DNA from: Hormiphora californensis | Taxonomy: Eukaryota > Ctenophora > Tentaculata > Cydippida > Pleurobrachiidae | Direction of reading: 5' to 3' | Length of the DNA stretch: 64,000 nucleotides | Assembly (NCBI GenBank): GCA_020137815.1 | Contig: CM035358.1 | Coordinates: forward strand, 7,821,070 to 7,885,069 | In this document: positions 1-13,475 of the stretch, in pieces | Position numbering within the stretch: the stretch's first letter is position 1 | Layout of the letters: the number at the start of each line of letters is the position of its first letter | Notes under the pieces: generated by a model | Database searches by the model: none | The model's input: only the letters and a program-made list of their open reading frames with translations | What the model was told of the DNA's origin: nothing | Translations under genes and position numbers: made by a program

Positions 1-305
1 AATCGTAATTTCTAGCCGAGAAAATTTTCACGAATCGCAATTTTTCTAACAGAGGAAATTTTCTCGAATCGCAATTTTTAAGCGAGAAAATTTTCTCGAA
101 TCGCAATTTCTTAGCGAGAAAATTTTCCGAATTGCAATTTCTTAGCGAGATAATTTTCTCGAATCGCAATTTCTTAGCGAGAAAATTTTACAAATCGCAA
201 TTTCTTAGCGAGATAATTTTCTCGAATCGCAATTTCTTAGCGAGAAAATTTTACAAATCGCAATTTCTTAGCGAGATAATTTTCTCGAATCGCAATTTTT
301 TAGCG
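1..305. repeat. Tandem minisatellite, 31/32-bp units (63-bp higher-order)
   Basis: Units share a core ending in TTAGCGAGA followed by AATTTT. The phase-marking GCAATTTC recurs at 134, 166, 197, 229, 260 and 292, so units alternate 32 and 31 bp. Because 63 is a multiple of three the array stays open for 60 codons at 132-314, but that frame is a by-product of the repeat and not a gene. The left end is cut by the window. Confidence 0.85.
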
Positions 306-442
306 AAAAAGTAATTCGACTTAGCATGCTCGAAGTCCGACTTGCCTTTCGGGCTGAGCCTACCCCCCCCCCATTACTACATGTACATGTAAGAGATTTG
401 ATGGTGTACAACGATTGTAACAGTTTCTTTTAAGATTTGGGT

Positions 443-458
443 GGCTTTGAAAAAAGCC
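443..458 (-). promoter_or_regulatory. Histone 3' stem-loop of the H4 gene
   Basis: On the minus strand the 16 bases form the metazoan histone stem-loop: six-base stem GGCTTT/AAAGCC around a TTTC loop, followed by ACCCA. It lies 45 bases after the H4 stop. A purine-rich AAAAGAAA follows at about 423-431, where a histone downstream element for U7 snRNP would sit. This identifies the gene as replication-dependent, with a non-polyadenylated mRNA end. Confidence 0.92.
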
Positions 459-502
459 TTTTGCGGTACTGGGCAAGCCCAGTACCTGAGATTGTAGAGA
501 AA

Positions 503-874
<372 letters not shown>

Positions 875-904
875 TTAGTGAAAATAATGGGACTTTCCAC
901 GGAG

Positions 905-2329
905 TGTCGGAAGGACGTTTTGTGCATGGAAACAGAATTTCCGGGAAAACTATTCACTCATAGATCATTTTAAAGCTTCTATAGTAAAGAAGAGTTGCTA
1001 ACAGACTCGGTGAAGCTTAATTGAGCATTCTATCATGTTTGGTTTCTGAATTATAGCCTCGCGAAAACGATGTCGGAAGGAATTCGCGTGACACATGTTT
1101 TTCGACCAAGTTTTGAAAAAGGCAAATTTTGATGAGCTGATTTTGTTTTTCGAATTTCTGTCACCAGCAATCAATAGGAAATCGTCTGGAGATCATTTTA
1201 GTGTCCTTAAATATCCAAAAATGTGAACAGGTAAATTTTTGAAGGCTTCGAAAGTGGGATTAAAGAGAATGTCGGAAGGAAATGTCGGAAGGAATGTCTG
1301 AATGAAAATTTGAATTTCATTTTTAAACCTTTTTTAACACTAATTTCCTCAGTTTCAAGGTTGTAGTAAGGTTCAAATGCAACATAGAGTACGATAAAAG
1401 CTTTAATTTTTGAAAAATGGGGGGGGGGGGGGCCAAGGCCAAAAAAAGCCAAACCCGCCCTGAAATCCGGGTCTGATCTGGCTTTTTTGGCTTTTTTGTT
1501 GCTTTTTTTGGCTTTTTTATCTGGCTTTTTTATCTGGCTTTTTTGATCTGGCTTTCTTTGGCTTTTATTGGCCTTTTTGGCTTTTTTTGGCTTTTTTTGA
1601 TCTGGCTTTTTTTGATTTAGCAGTTTTGATCTGGCTTTTTTTGGTTTTTGATCTGGCTTTTTTGATCTGGCTTTTTTTGGCCTTTTTGATCTGGCTTTTT
1701 TTGGCTTTTTTTGATCTGGCTTTTTTGGTTTTTTTGATCTGGCTTTTTTTAAATCAAACTTTTTTCGGAAAAAAAATATTTCCCTATCGATATAAAATGA
1801 TAAAACTAGATCAAAGAAGCCATTTTTAAGTGTTTTTGATGTCAAACAGACCATATAATGTCAGAATTACATGCCAAATGACCAAAAAAGTAGGGCCAAA
1901 AAAAGCCAAAAAAAGCCAGACCCGCCCTAAAATCCGGGAATGATCTGGCTTTTTTTGGCCTTGGCCCCCCAAAATCAGAAATTTAATTTTTGAGAGAAAT
2001 TTGGCATCCGGCCAAGAAAATTTCGAACCCTCTATTTTTTCCAATTTAGACCGCCTATACTAATTCTACAGGCTACACTAGGCTTTACTAACTTTCAAAA
2101 GCATTATCTGGGGGTAGTTTAAGCTCTAAAACAGCTATTTTGAAATTTGGGTGTCGGAAGGACAAAATCTAAAGGCTTCGTGTCGAGAACCCCTGTACAC
2201 TGGCAAACAAATTCCTATGCCACTAGGGTCGGATAGAAGTAAATCAGAAGATATGAGAGTTTCATTGTGATAGCTGGACAGGAAGTATGGTTTTTCTAAC
2301 TTTTTTCACTTTTTGGCATGTCGGAAGGA
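905..2329 (+). promoter_or_regulatory. Six copies of an 11-mer in the H4-H3 spacer
   Basis: The exact 11-mer TGTCGGAAGGA occurs at 905-915, 1071-1081, 1270-1280, 1283-1293, 2152-2162 and 2319-2329, always on the plus strand, between the divergent histone genes. Its core CGGAAG resembles an ETS-type site. Whether it is regulatory or a relic of a dispersed repeat is not known. Confidence 0.5.
1431..1973. repeat. Degenerate GATCTGGCTTTTTTGG repeats
   Basis: A low-complexity array of GATCTGGC plus T-tracts fills about 1478-1750. Two longer related blocks (1431-1500 and 1892-1972) share GCCAAAAAAAGCC, CCCGCCCT and AAATCCGGG. The open frames here (for example 1207-1854 minus, Lys/Pro-rich) follow from the repeat. 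The rest of 1000-2770 shows no gene. Confidence 0.7.
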
Positions 2330-2771
2330 CCAATTTTCAACTTCAAATTATGGGTCACCTATTTGATTTACTGCTTAGATTTTGACATCTGTCGTACCCT
2401 CAGACAATTCTAAGACAGATCCTGGCTCGAAAGAAGCCATAGAATTTGGTTTGAAGGGTGAAAATGCCATTCATAAAATGTTGGTCGGTATGCTACGTGA
2501 TTTGACCCATCTTTGAGTAGTCATAAAAAATCGTCCGAAAACTTCTGGTACCTGAAACTTGTTGGATTGGACACCCCATACAATTCCCTAAACCCCTGTA
2601 CCCTTGAATATCCCCTATTTCTCATTTTGTTTTTTCTCATTTCCGGGTCTGTGCCGTGGTGATATTAGAATTTCTACAAGCACGTTGGTAACTTTGCATG
2701 TTATTGCGGCCCCATATTGTGCTCTCTATCCCATAACTGTCTCAAACTATCCGAAGATTCTTCTTAGCTGA

Positions 2772-2877
2772 CCAATTAGCTTCGAGCTCTCTTATTGTAG
2801 AGCCAATGAGATTCGCTTACGTGGCATGCTCTCATTGGTTCTAGTCCGTTGGGCGGGAAACTTGTGAAGTATTAATA
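2772..2877 (+). promoter_or_regulatory. Histone H3 promoter elements
   Basis: Upstream of the H3 ATG at 2931 are CCAAT boxes at 2772-2776 and 2803-2807, an inverted one (ATTGG) at 2834-2838, a GCGGGAAA E2F-type site at 2853-2860 and a TATA-like TATTAATA at 2870-2877. CCAAT and E2F sites fit S-phase expression. These are motif matches only. Confidence 0.55.
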
Positions 2878-2883
2878 CCGTGA

Positions 2884-3342
<459 letters not shown>

Positions 3343-3387
3343 TTCTTAGGCCTCTTCCAGTTGTTACCGTAAGGTAACAACGACAAC

Positions 3388-3403
3388 GGTGCTTTTCAGC
3401 GCC
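3388..3403 (+). promoter_or_regulatory. Histone 3' stem-loop of the H3 gene
   Basis: GGTGCT and AGCGCC form a six-base stem (one G-T wobble) around TTTC, followed by ACCCA and a purine-rich AAAGAAA about 13 bases on. This is the SLBP/U7 processing signal of replication-dependent histone mRNAs. An AATAAA also occurs at 3469-3474. Confidence 0.92.
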
Positions 3404-3714
3404 ACCCAAATCAACTAAAGAAATCCCGATTTACTTATCGATGAAACATTGCTACACTTGTTCACCCAAATAAAGAAACGCAAAAAGTGGGAAGAGAAGT
3501 TAGACGGAGTATTAGATAAAGCTAAAGCGAGCTATTAGATGTGCTAAAACATCCCCCATTAATAATATTGCCTGGTGAAAAATGAACAACTGCTTCGTTT
3601 TTTTTATTTTGGTCAAAAACATTTGCGGTAGTTCCCTGTAAGAAATAAAATGATGGTGTGAGCCACATAAGGTTCCCCCGCTGTTCGAACGAAAACGAAA
3701 GATCGATGGGTAGC

Positions 3715-3776
3715 CTTTCAGAGCATTGGCCTGATTGGTGCACGCTAGAACTTTGGTCAGAGCATTGGCCTGACAG
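3715..3776. mobile_element. Mini inverted-repeat element, family 1, copy A (62 bp)
   Basis: Carries two copies of the 19-mer motif around AGAGCATTGGCCTGA and ends in CTTTCAG/CTGACAG. It is flanked by near-identical 8-mers TGGGTAGC (3707-3714) and TGGGTAGT (3777-3784), read as a target-site duplication. Five related copies lie at 7398, 47783, 49983, 51816 and 57831. Confidence 0.75.
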
Positions 3777-3856
3777 TGGGTAGTAGTCATGACGACACCT
3801 CGCATAGTTTTCTAACCCTAACTTATTAAACGATACACCTGGGCAGCACACCTGTC

Positions 3857-4375
3857 CAACAGGGAGAGTTTGTTTTTTAACTAAGAGAACAACGACTAGC
3901 AACAGGGAGAGTTTGTTACTTTAACTAAGAGTTCAATGACTAGCAACAGGGAGAGTTTGTTACTTTAACTAAGAGAACAACGACTAGCAACAGGGAGAGT
4001 TTGTTACTTTAACTAGGAGTTCAACGACTAGCAACAGGGAGAGTTTGTTACTTTAACTAAGAGAACAACGACTAGCAACAGGGAGAGTTTGTTACTTTAA
4101 CTAAGAGTTCAATGACTAGCAACAGGGAGAGTTTGTTACTTTAACTAAGAGAACAACGACTAGCAACAGGGAGAGTTTGTTACTTTAACTAGGAGTTCAA
4201 CGACTAGCAACAGGGAGAGTTTGTTACTTTAACTAAGAGAACAACGACTAGCAACAGGGAGAGTTTGTTACTTTAACTAAGAGAACAATGACTAGCAATA
4301 TGGAGAGTTTGTTACTTTAACTAAGAGAACAACGACTAGCAACTATGGAGAGTTTGTTACTTTTACTAAGAGAAC
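3857..4375. repeat. 44-bp minisatellite, about 12 copies
   Basis: Each unit reads CAACAGGGAGAGTTTG, then a TTACTTTAACTA segment and a variable end (GAACAACG, GTTCAATG or GTTCAACG). The variants recur in the order A-B-A-C, giving a 176-bp higher-order period. No gene is visible in 3480-4480. Confidence 0.9.
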
Positions 4376-4484
4376 ATCAATATCCGACCTGCAACACAAC
4401 TGCCAAGAAGGTGATGTAGTTCACAGCAAGTTGTTGGACGTGCTATTGGGTCACAGTAATAGCACTCGGTCAGGCAACGAGGTG

Positions 4485-4935
<451 letters not shown>

Positions 4936-5035
4936 AAAAAGAAAGAGAAAAAAGTGGGAGATAGAGAACAAAAACCGCTGAATCTGATTTTAAGGCCACA
5001 ATATATCACACTTTCACTCCTAATTAAAAATAGGT

Positions 5036-5190
5036 TAAAGTCGGATTTTTTGAAACTGTCACCCCCCTTTTCGTGCGCGGAATGTTTTTGCGCGTCACAT
5101 CACATGTTAACGTGTGGTGTGCACGTCAAAATTGATAAATTTCACATGCACGGTCATTTTGGGGTGACAGTTTCAAAAAATCCGACTTTA
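5036..5190. mobile_element. 155-bp MITE with 30-bp perfect terminal inverted repeats
   Basis: The first 30 bases (TAAAGTCGGATTTTTTGAAA then CTGTCACCCC) are the exact reverse complement of the last 30. If the outer TA at each end is the duplicated target, this is a Tc1/mariner-type non-autonomous element. The centre is not coding. Confidence 0.85.
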
Positions 5191-7205
<2,015 letters not shown>

Positions 7206-7294
7206 ACCATACAATCCAGCTAAAGCATTTTGAATGTATGCCATGCCATTTGATAGACATATTTCAATGTGACACTGTTATAGGCCACAGCTGT

Positions 7295-7752
7295 AATGAC
7301 AGTACCCCTCCCCAAAAGCCCATATAATAACAGGGTGACTTCGTAACCAACCACTGACCCAACACCCGATACGATATCAATTTTGGCGCGGGGAGGGCTG
7401 TCAGAGCATTGGCCTGACCCATTCTCGTTCGCGAGAACTGTGGTCAGAGCATTGGCCTGACAGGGGGAGGGAGGGTCGAACAAGGCAAGGCCCATCGGCC
7501 ATCCCCGAAATCAGAAGTCTGATAAACTTCGTGAAGCGGGAGAGAGGTTGACGCGCGCGATGATCATTACAAGGGGGTTCTTGCGCGTTACAAACAAGTG
7601 TTCCACTTCTTCAGTTTTTCGCAGAATATCGGCAGACCCCCCCCCCCGCCCCCCCCCCGTTTTTAGCAGAAGAGGCTTGTTTGGCTCACACCGCATTTCG
7701 GTTGGCTACGAAGTCACCCCTTTAATTGACTTATGGGGGGGGGGGTGGGAAG
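7295..7752. mobile_element. Probable degenerate fold-back element
   Basis: GGGTGACTTCGTAACCAAC at 7333-7351 is the near-exact inverse of GTTGGCTACGAAGTCACC at 7699-7716, and CCC/GGG-rich sequence continues the pairing outwards on both sides. Exact ends are unclear. Mini-element copy B is nested inside. Long C and G runs (about 7640-7660 and 7734-7745) may be miscounted. Confidence 0.45.
7398..7463. mobile_element. Mini inverted-repeat element, family 1, copy B (66 bp)
   Basis: Begins CTGTCAGAGCATTGGCCTGA and ends with a second 19-mer finishing CTGACAG; the middle holds the small hairpin TTCTCGTTCGCGAGAA. Flanking 8-mers GGGGAGGG at 7390-7397 and 7464-7471 are identical. Confidence 0.88.
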
Positions 7753-7833
7753 TCTTTAATTGACTTACCTAACTTACAGTTGGTGAGGTTATCCAACTTC
7801 ATTATCCGAGCGGAACGTCATCCTAAATAGCAG

Positions 7834-8207
7834 TTAAAGGGTCAGTGCACAGGGTCAACTTGGGTTGTGTTGAATCTCCTTGGTGTGGGGACCCCTGGGT
7901 GTGGTTTAGATTTTGGACTGCCCGACTTGTTGGGACGGAACGTGACCCGCTCAAATATTTCCGGGCGCACGTACTTCGTCTCGCTCAAACTTGACTCACT
8001 AATCGCAGTGCTTACAACGCGACCCTCTGTATGTGCAGACGTGCACGTTTGAGCGAGGCGTAGTACGTGCACCTGGAAAAGTGGATTTGGGTGGGTCACG
8101 TTCTGCACAAACTAGTCGGGCAGTACAAAATCTAAACCACACCCAGGGGTCCCCACACCAAGGAGATTCAACACAACCCAAGTTGACCCTGTGCACTGAC
8201 CCTTTAA
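7834..8207. mobile_element. 374-bp fold-back element with TTAA target site
   Basis: TTAA stands at both ends (7834-7837, 8204-8207). The arms begin AGGGTCAGTGCACAGGGTCA and are identical for about 78 bp, and pairing continues in weaker form almost to the centre. TTAA duplication fits Kolobok or piggyBac-type non-autonomous elements; the AGGG start favours Kolobok. No transposase is present. Confidence 0.8.
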
Positions 8208-8785
8208 TGTGGATCATAAATATCGTATGTTAAAGTGAGAGGTGCACGAAAACGAAAGTTGGAATAATATCTAAATATATATACCGCGAGTGCACATATC
8301 ACTCCCGCTGTGCGCGACCATTTGCACGCTGAAATATGCACTGTGCTTCCGCGGGAGCGTGCAGATATAGAGGGAGCGGGATATAAGTAAGAAATGTGTT
8401 CTCACAGTGTTTTTACACCTTAATCACACACAAACACACAGAATATGACTGACAAGGTACTACACGACACAAAGTCTGTCAAATTACACTCACTCTCCCT
8501 CTTTCTCTCACTAATTATCCCCTTATCACGTTTTGTTGTTTGCTATTTCCAAGAATTCCAATCTCCCTCTCTCGCATCTCTCTCTTCATCTCTCTCTTCT
8601 TTTCACTGTTTCAAACTATCAGACATTGTTTCCCTTGTGTGTAAGAGTTGCAGTAGTGTCTGTTAGTATTTTTGAGTGTGTTTTTGCTTAGTTTGGACCT
8701 TGTTTTGTCACATCTCTGTGTGTGTAACCACCCAAAATTAAGATTGTTTTGCTTGTAAAGTGTTTTCTCGCGGAATATATACTCA

Positions 8786-8951
8786 ATAACGTCCTGCACG
8801 GCATGTGCAAGCGCCCCTATATCGCACTCGTTTCACTCGTGCAATATAGGTGTGAAATGCACTCCAGCTCCGCTGTCGTGCATTTCACCTCCATATACGC
8901 TCTGCAGTGCAGAGCGTATATGGCGCGCTTGCACTGCGTGCAGAACGTTAT
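8786..8951. repeat. Cloverleaf-like nested palindrome (outer stem plus three hairpins)
   Basis: An outer stem (ATAACGT..CTGCACG..GTGCAAGCGC against its inverse at 8923-8951) encloses three successive hairpins: 8816-8849 (CCTATAT..ATATAGG), 8850-8886 (GTGAAATGCAC..GTGCATTTCAC) and 8891-8921 (CATATACGCTCTGCA and its inverse). The same architecture occurs at 13056-13246 and 33777-33955. Confidence 0.8.
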
Positions 8952-8992
8952 GTACTATAAATTGTGCATAACATTCCTTGGTGTCTAATTAG

Positions 8993-9744
8993 AAGTTTGG
9001 TGAAAATATGACGTCTCAATGTTGTGTTTGAAATTCATGTGCTGTGCATGCACGTGCAAGCTTCAAACACATGAGTTAGAAACATGGGACCTTCACCAAC
9101 ATTTGGCTCCAATGCAACCTATTCTCGCTCCGCGAAGAATAGGCTCCCGGCCCGTGGACAGCAAGAACTCACGTGCGCGCGATGTAAAGCACGTTTTTCA
9201 GCAAATCCCGCGCGACAGACTGTTTTGGGAGACCTTTTTAGCTGACCTAGCACTACTCAAACGTCAATTACCGCCTCATTTCGCATCGTGATGAATCGGC
9301 GGGTATTTTCCCATGCTCACAGGGCCATGACGATTCTCCCAGTACCCGCAGATTGTCCCAGGACCGAGTAGGAGCTTGCAGCCAGGTCTTTAAAGAATTG
9401 CCCATGTTTAGAGTCAATTTTGACCCACTATTCCTCAAATGCTGATACTCGCGGGTATTTTCCGTAAAACTAGAGACAATTACCTGCCAGGAGCAACAAA
9501 CGAGATGCAAATCGGTTCAGTAGTTCCTTGCAGCCAGGTCTTTGAAAAAGTTTGCTCTAAAATCAATAACGGGCCGGAGGCCTAGATGTGAGATCGATCT
9601 CGGTCGCTGCGCGACCTCGATCTCACTCAGGCATCAATGTGGCCAACACCAACATGTTTGTTTTGATCCGAGGAACACTTTAGTCCCATGCTTCTAACTT
9701 GTGTTTCAAACACAACATTGAGACGTGATATTTTCACCAAACTT
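8993..9744. mobile_element. Non-autonomous inverted-repeat element, about 750 bp
   Basis: Termini AAGTTTGGTGAAAATAT and its inverse extend to about 60 bp of matching arms; the left arm carries an extra 34-bp insertion with ATGCACGTGCA. Inside are a tandem-like repeat of GCAGCCAGGTCTTT (about 9374 and 9530) and hairpins at 9118-9143 and 9588-9626. No clear target duplication was found. Confidence 0.65.
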
Positions 9745-10067
9745 TAAGAACATTGCCGGCTCATGATTTTTCAAATCCCCATGATGTGTATTGGTTTTCC
9801 AATCCACAACTGTTGATCAATACATGCGGCGTTAGAGAGAGTTGTCTAGCTAGACTGTGTTTTGCGCACCCCGTCCCTTTACAAATGTAAACAAGGGAGG
9901 GTTAGAACATAACAAAGAGAGAGAAAGCAGCGAGAGAATAAATATTTAAAAAAATGTTGTGTCCTCTTTTTTTATTTTCCGTGTAAATTCATATATCTCA
10001 ACCTGGCTGATCTATAGGTAATGTCTGAACAAGCATTGTTCGGTGTTTCAACACACACATCGTCACA
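9745..10067. other. 3' flank of small membrane-protein gene 1
   Basis: No ORF. The segment from AAGAACATTGCCGG (9748) onward is about 85% similar to 12259-12436, the matching flank of the second gene copy, showing that the duplication includes downstream sequence. Confidence 0.6.
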
Positions 10068-10722
10068 CTAATCCCAGCATTCGAATTCAACTGCATCCCT
10101 CCTGCTAGCACAACACCGACAGAGAGAGAACACCAAACTAATGGCAAGTAGGATGATAACAACAACCCCCACATAGACCACGATGGCGGTTTTATCAACT
10201 CCAATGTCCTCACAGATACTCTGAATCAGACCAATACGGAGAATTGGAGCAATGAGGCGGTACTTTCCAATCTCTTTGTAGAGGGGGTATCTGCATAACA
10301 ATAGTGAATTAGGTGATTATCATGTCATTATAGCTGAAGACGTCTGACATAGATCAGTCGAAAGCTCCTGTTCTTAATTGAATATTAGTACTGCAAAATC
10401 GTTGTTTCTCTTTAATAGGTGATTATCATTTATCAGTATTCGCAATATAACTTTCTAATTTTCTTTTTATTTTTTTCAATTACTTGGGTCGTCTTGAGTC
10501 TGTGCTAAAGTTCTAACAAGTTCAGAGATCTGCGCTAAAGTACAATGTAGAGCTCACAATTACATACTTGACCATGGTGCATTGCACTTTGTTAGCCACA
10601 CTCTCAAGGAAACTGGAGCCCAACCCCAGATCTGTGGAGACCTGATTATACAGGTCATCGAACAGGTCACCTTTAGTAGCTACAATCGCTACCACGAACA
10701 CCAAACACCACTTGATCATCAT
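10068..10722 (-). CDS. Small type-I membrane protein, copy 1 (two exons)
   Basis: Family not recognised. Exon 1 is 10722-10568 and exon 2 is 10290-10068, joined by GT-AG borders (donor GTATGT, acceptor TATGCAG) in phase 2, giving 125 residues. The start is the first of two adjacent ATGs. Residues 1-18 (MMIKWCLVFVVAIVATKG) form a signal peptide; a short acidic ectodomain with DLFDDL follows; then RIGLIQSICEDIGV, one hydrophobic segment (about IVVYVGVVVIILLAISLVF) and a Cys/Arg-rich cytoplasmic tail (CRCCASRR). A paralogue with the same first 24 residues lies at 13476-13991. The intron contains a Penelope 3' fragment with a target duplication. The protein probably sits at the plasma membrane; function unknown. 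Splice signals, the shared structure of both copies and the preserved frame make a real gene likely. Confidence 0.75.
10324..10415. mobile_element. 5'-truncated Penelope-like element copy (3' end only)
   Basis: The 92 bp match the 3' end of the Penelope-like element at 18788-18875. They are flanked by a perfect 14-bp direct repeat TAGGTGATTATCAT (10310-10323 and 10416-10429). The homologous intron of gene copy 2 has only one such motif and no insert, so the insertion came after the gene duplication. Confidence 0.9.
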
Positions 10723-10991
10723 TACAATGTAAAACAAAGAAGGCCTTACTGTAAACAAGGCTCTTCTGCTGAACGACAAATTATACAAGGAGATCTCTGA
10801 GTGTTTGAAATTAACTTCCTTCGACCCGTGCTACACGTGTATGATATGCTTGTTATAATGCTTGCTAAAGTGAGATACTGGGCAGGCTGAGCACTGTTAA
10901 AATATGGGTCCTTCTTCATGATAAACTTCTGCTCTAGTTAACAGTTGTAAGGTCCATCTCAGGTCCAGCTCTGTAGTAATAACAGTAAGGA

Positions 10992-11878
10992 CTTGGTGAC
11001 ATAGACACCTGGCGCGACCCCCCCCCCGGGCACAGGTGACGGCTCCGCCCCATTTAGGGTTGTTTCTTTCAAGGGATGTTGCACGTGATCCACTGGACCG
11101 ATTTGCATCCAGTTTGTCGCAAAAGACTACAAATTGATCTTACTATACTGGAAAATACCCGACAATTTTGTCTGTCAACATGAAGCGGGTCAAAATTGAC
11201 ACTGAAGTCAAATCTATAATCTGACTTCCGTGAGTTTCTGCACTACACCCATGCGGTTTAGAAGATATTGGGAGATATGTTGATGCAATTAGCATAAGAA
11301 TTTGATGCCGAGTATTTTCCATTAGGGGAAACTCTAACTGAATGCCCGCGCAGTAATGGCGTCCCATCACTGGTAAAAATCTAATTGAATGGAAGGAATG
11401 ATGGAAGAACGCGCGACCATGCTCGTGTGTTTGTCATCGCGCCCTACGTAAAAGCCTTTTTTTGGCAAAATTTGTGGCAAATCCTGACGCGCACAGAGTG
11501 ATGACTCCCATTATCAGTTAGATTTTTACCAGTGATGGGACGCCATTACTGCGCGGGCATTCAGTTAGAGTTTCCCCTTACTCAAAAGGCCTCAATCTAT
11601 CTCCCAATATCGTCAGACTCAGTCTAAACCGCCTGGGAGTGGTGCAAAAACTCTCGGAAGCCAGATTATATATTTGACTTTAGTGTCAATTTTGACCCAC
11701 CTCCTGCTGAAAGACAAACTTCTCGGGTATTTTCCAGTAAACTAGGACCAATTTGCAGTCTCATGAAACAAGCGGGATATAAATCGGTCCATTGGATCAC
11801 GTGCAAGATCTCTTGAAAGACACCTGTGTGCGGGGGGGGGGGGGGGGGGGGTCGCACCAGGTGTCTATGTCACCAAAG
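10992..11878. mobile_element. Fold-back element with CTTGGTGACATAGACACCTGG ends
   Basis: Termini pair as inverted repeats, and pairing in degenerate form covers most of the length (for example ACTGGAAAATACCCG at about 11143 against its inverse near 11730). A related element is at 50524-51012. A younger MITE (11325-11577) is nested at its centre. Long G and C runs near both ends may be miscounted. Confidence 0.75.
11325..11577. mobile_element. 253-bp PIF/Harbinger-like MITE with TTA duplication
   Basis: Inverted repeats of about 60 bp begin GGGGAAACTCTAACTGAATG. TTA occurs on both sides (11322-11324, 11578-11580), matching the 3-bp target duplication of PIF/Harbinger elements. No coding capacity. 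Confidence 0.85.
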
Positions 11879-11929
11879 TTTAAGGTCCAGCTCGCCAAGA
11901 ATAATGGGGGGGGGGGTAACTTTTGACGG

Positions 11930-12080
11930 GTAGTGTTTACGGATTCACATGGCCCGTCAAAAGTCTGAAATTAGGGCAGGTCTGAATTTAGGGTAGGCCT
12001 GAATTTAGGGTAGGTCTGAATTTAGGGCAGGTCTGAATTCAGGGCAGGCCTGAACTTAGGACAGGTCTGAACTCTCGATA
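11930..12080. repeat. Short inverted repeat and 18-bp tandem repeat
   Basis: CTTTTGACGGG near 11930 and its inverse near 11960 form a small hairpin. Next come about six copies of an 18-bp unit, GTCTGAATTTAGGGCAG-like. The stretch 12081-12444 has no gene. Confidence 0.7.
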
Positions 12081-12452
12081 CAATGAATAATGTTTTGTTA
12101 ATGTTGACGACTTGAAGATTCATTACAGGAAAAGATAAACAGACGGTTTCGTCGTATCACGACATCATCAGTACTCAAATTAATCTTTAATTAACACACC
12201 AAGATCTCAAAATGTTACATATCATACTTAATTTTATTTTTTTAGTGTTAAATAATTAAGAACATTGCCGGTTTATGATTTTCCGAATCCCCATGAGGTG
12301 GATTGGTTCCCCAGCTGCAGTTGATCAATGCATGCGGCGTGTATGTTAGAGAGAGAGAGAAATCAGCGAGAGAAAATATATCTAAAAAAATGTTCTGTGT
12401 CCTCTTTGTCACACTTTTTAACTTTTTATGTCACCTTCCTCATGTTATTTAT

Positions 12453-13471
12453 GGTAGGCGGTAAATGTTAACCAGATCTGAGAGAAAACGTACGTGCAAA
12501 ACCACGTTTTTGTCCATAACTCAGTCATTTCTTGACCAATTTGCAAAATCTTGGGTGCGTTGGAAAGAAGACATTAAGCTCTTATATACCCTGCTAACTT
12601 AAATAATGCGCCAGTGGCGAGAAGTCCCACTGGCACGCTCTCAATAAACATCCAGTCCAGCGGCAGATTATTTCCCACTGGCAGGTTATTTATTTTTAAC
12701 TCCTATGCAACATTCAAAGTGTGTGTAAATGATCAGTTCTTACTAAAATACAGAGGGAATACTATGTGCAACACTTACACACTACATTGGAGAGAAAGAA
12801 ACAACACATTCCGTCAATTACTCTCCCTTTTTCTCTCCATTTGTTTCACTATCTCAATTCCTCTGTGTTATGTCTGGCATGCCCCATATCTTGTTATTTC
12901 TTTCTCTCTCTCCTTAGTAACTGTTACCAAACAATATACACTCAATTGAGAGATATTTTTGACTGTTTCTCAGTTCTCTTTGTGTGTTTTGATTAGTGTT
13001 CTCTCTCTTGTTTGTGTGTAATACTTGAAACAAACAACTAAAGCAGGGTATATAACCTATAAACTCTTGCCAAAGACGCGTTATAGGTTTAAACCCCTCC
13101 GCCTCTCCCTCGGCTACGCCTCGGGATCGTCGTCGTGATTTAAACCAGTTTATCCGCCAGCGGCGGATAAACTACAGCTACCTTCTCCCAGCGGCGCGCT
13201 GGGAGAAAGGTATCTGATATAACGCGCCACTGGCAAGAGTTTATACCTCATTTAAATGAGCCCAATAAAACTAAAATTGGCGCAAATTGCGCGGCGTCAT
13301 GGCGCAAAATGCGCGTTTTTGCCACCGCGCCACGCAATTTGCGCCAATGAGAGATCTCAATATCCTCTTTCCAATGAGCCAAAGATTTTGCAAATTGGTC
13401 AAGAAATGGCTGAGTTATGGGCAAAAACGTGCGAAATTCTCACAGATCTGGTTAACATTTACCACCTACCG
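12453..13471. mobile_element. About 1-kb inverted-repeat transposon with 8-bp duplication, abutting a stop codon
   Basis: Arms of about 140 bp begin GGTAGG and share GGTAAATGTTAACCAGATCTG and the block around TTTCTTGACCAATTTGCAAA. Identical 8-mers TTATTTAT flank it (12445-12452, 13472-13479). The right-hand 8-mer contains the TAA stop of the minus-strand gene at 13476-13991, so the insertion lies exactly at that gene's end. A cloverleaf-like palindrome (13056-13246) is inside. There is no transposase ORF. Confidence 0.8.
13056..13246. repeat. Cloverleaf-like nested palindrome inside the 12.4-13.5 kb transposon
   Basis: Outer pairing ATAAACTCTTGCCA/TGGCAAGAGTTTAT and CGCGTTATA/TATAACGCG encloses GGTTTAAA/TTTAAACC with the small hairpin CCCTCGGCTACGCCTCGGG, then TTTATCCGCC.GGCGGATAAA, then CTTCTCCCAGCG.CGCTGGGAGAA. 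Confidence 0.75.
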
Positions 13472-13475
13472 TTAT

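Noticed and set aside
1207-1854. 215-codon Lys-rich minus-strand frame
   Set aside because: Arises from the AAAAAAGCCAGATC repeats and resembles no protein.
3857-4375. CRISPR-like appearance of the 44-bp array
   Set aside because: Whole unit repeats without unique spacers, and the genome is eukaryotic.
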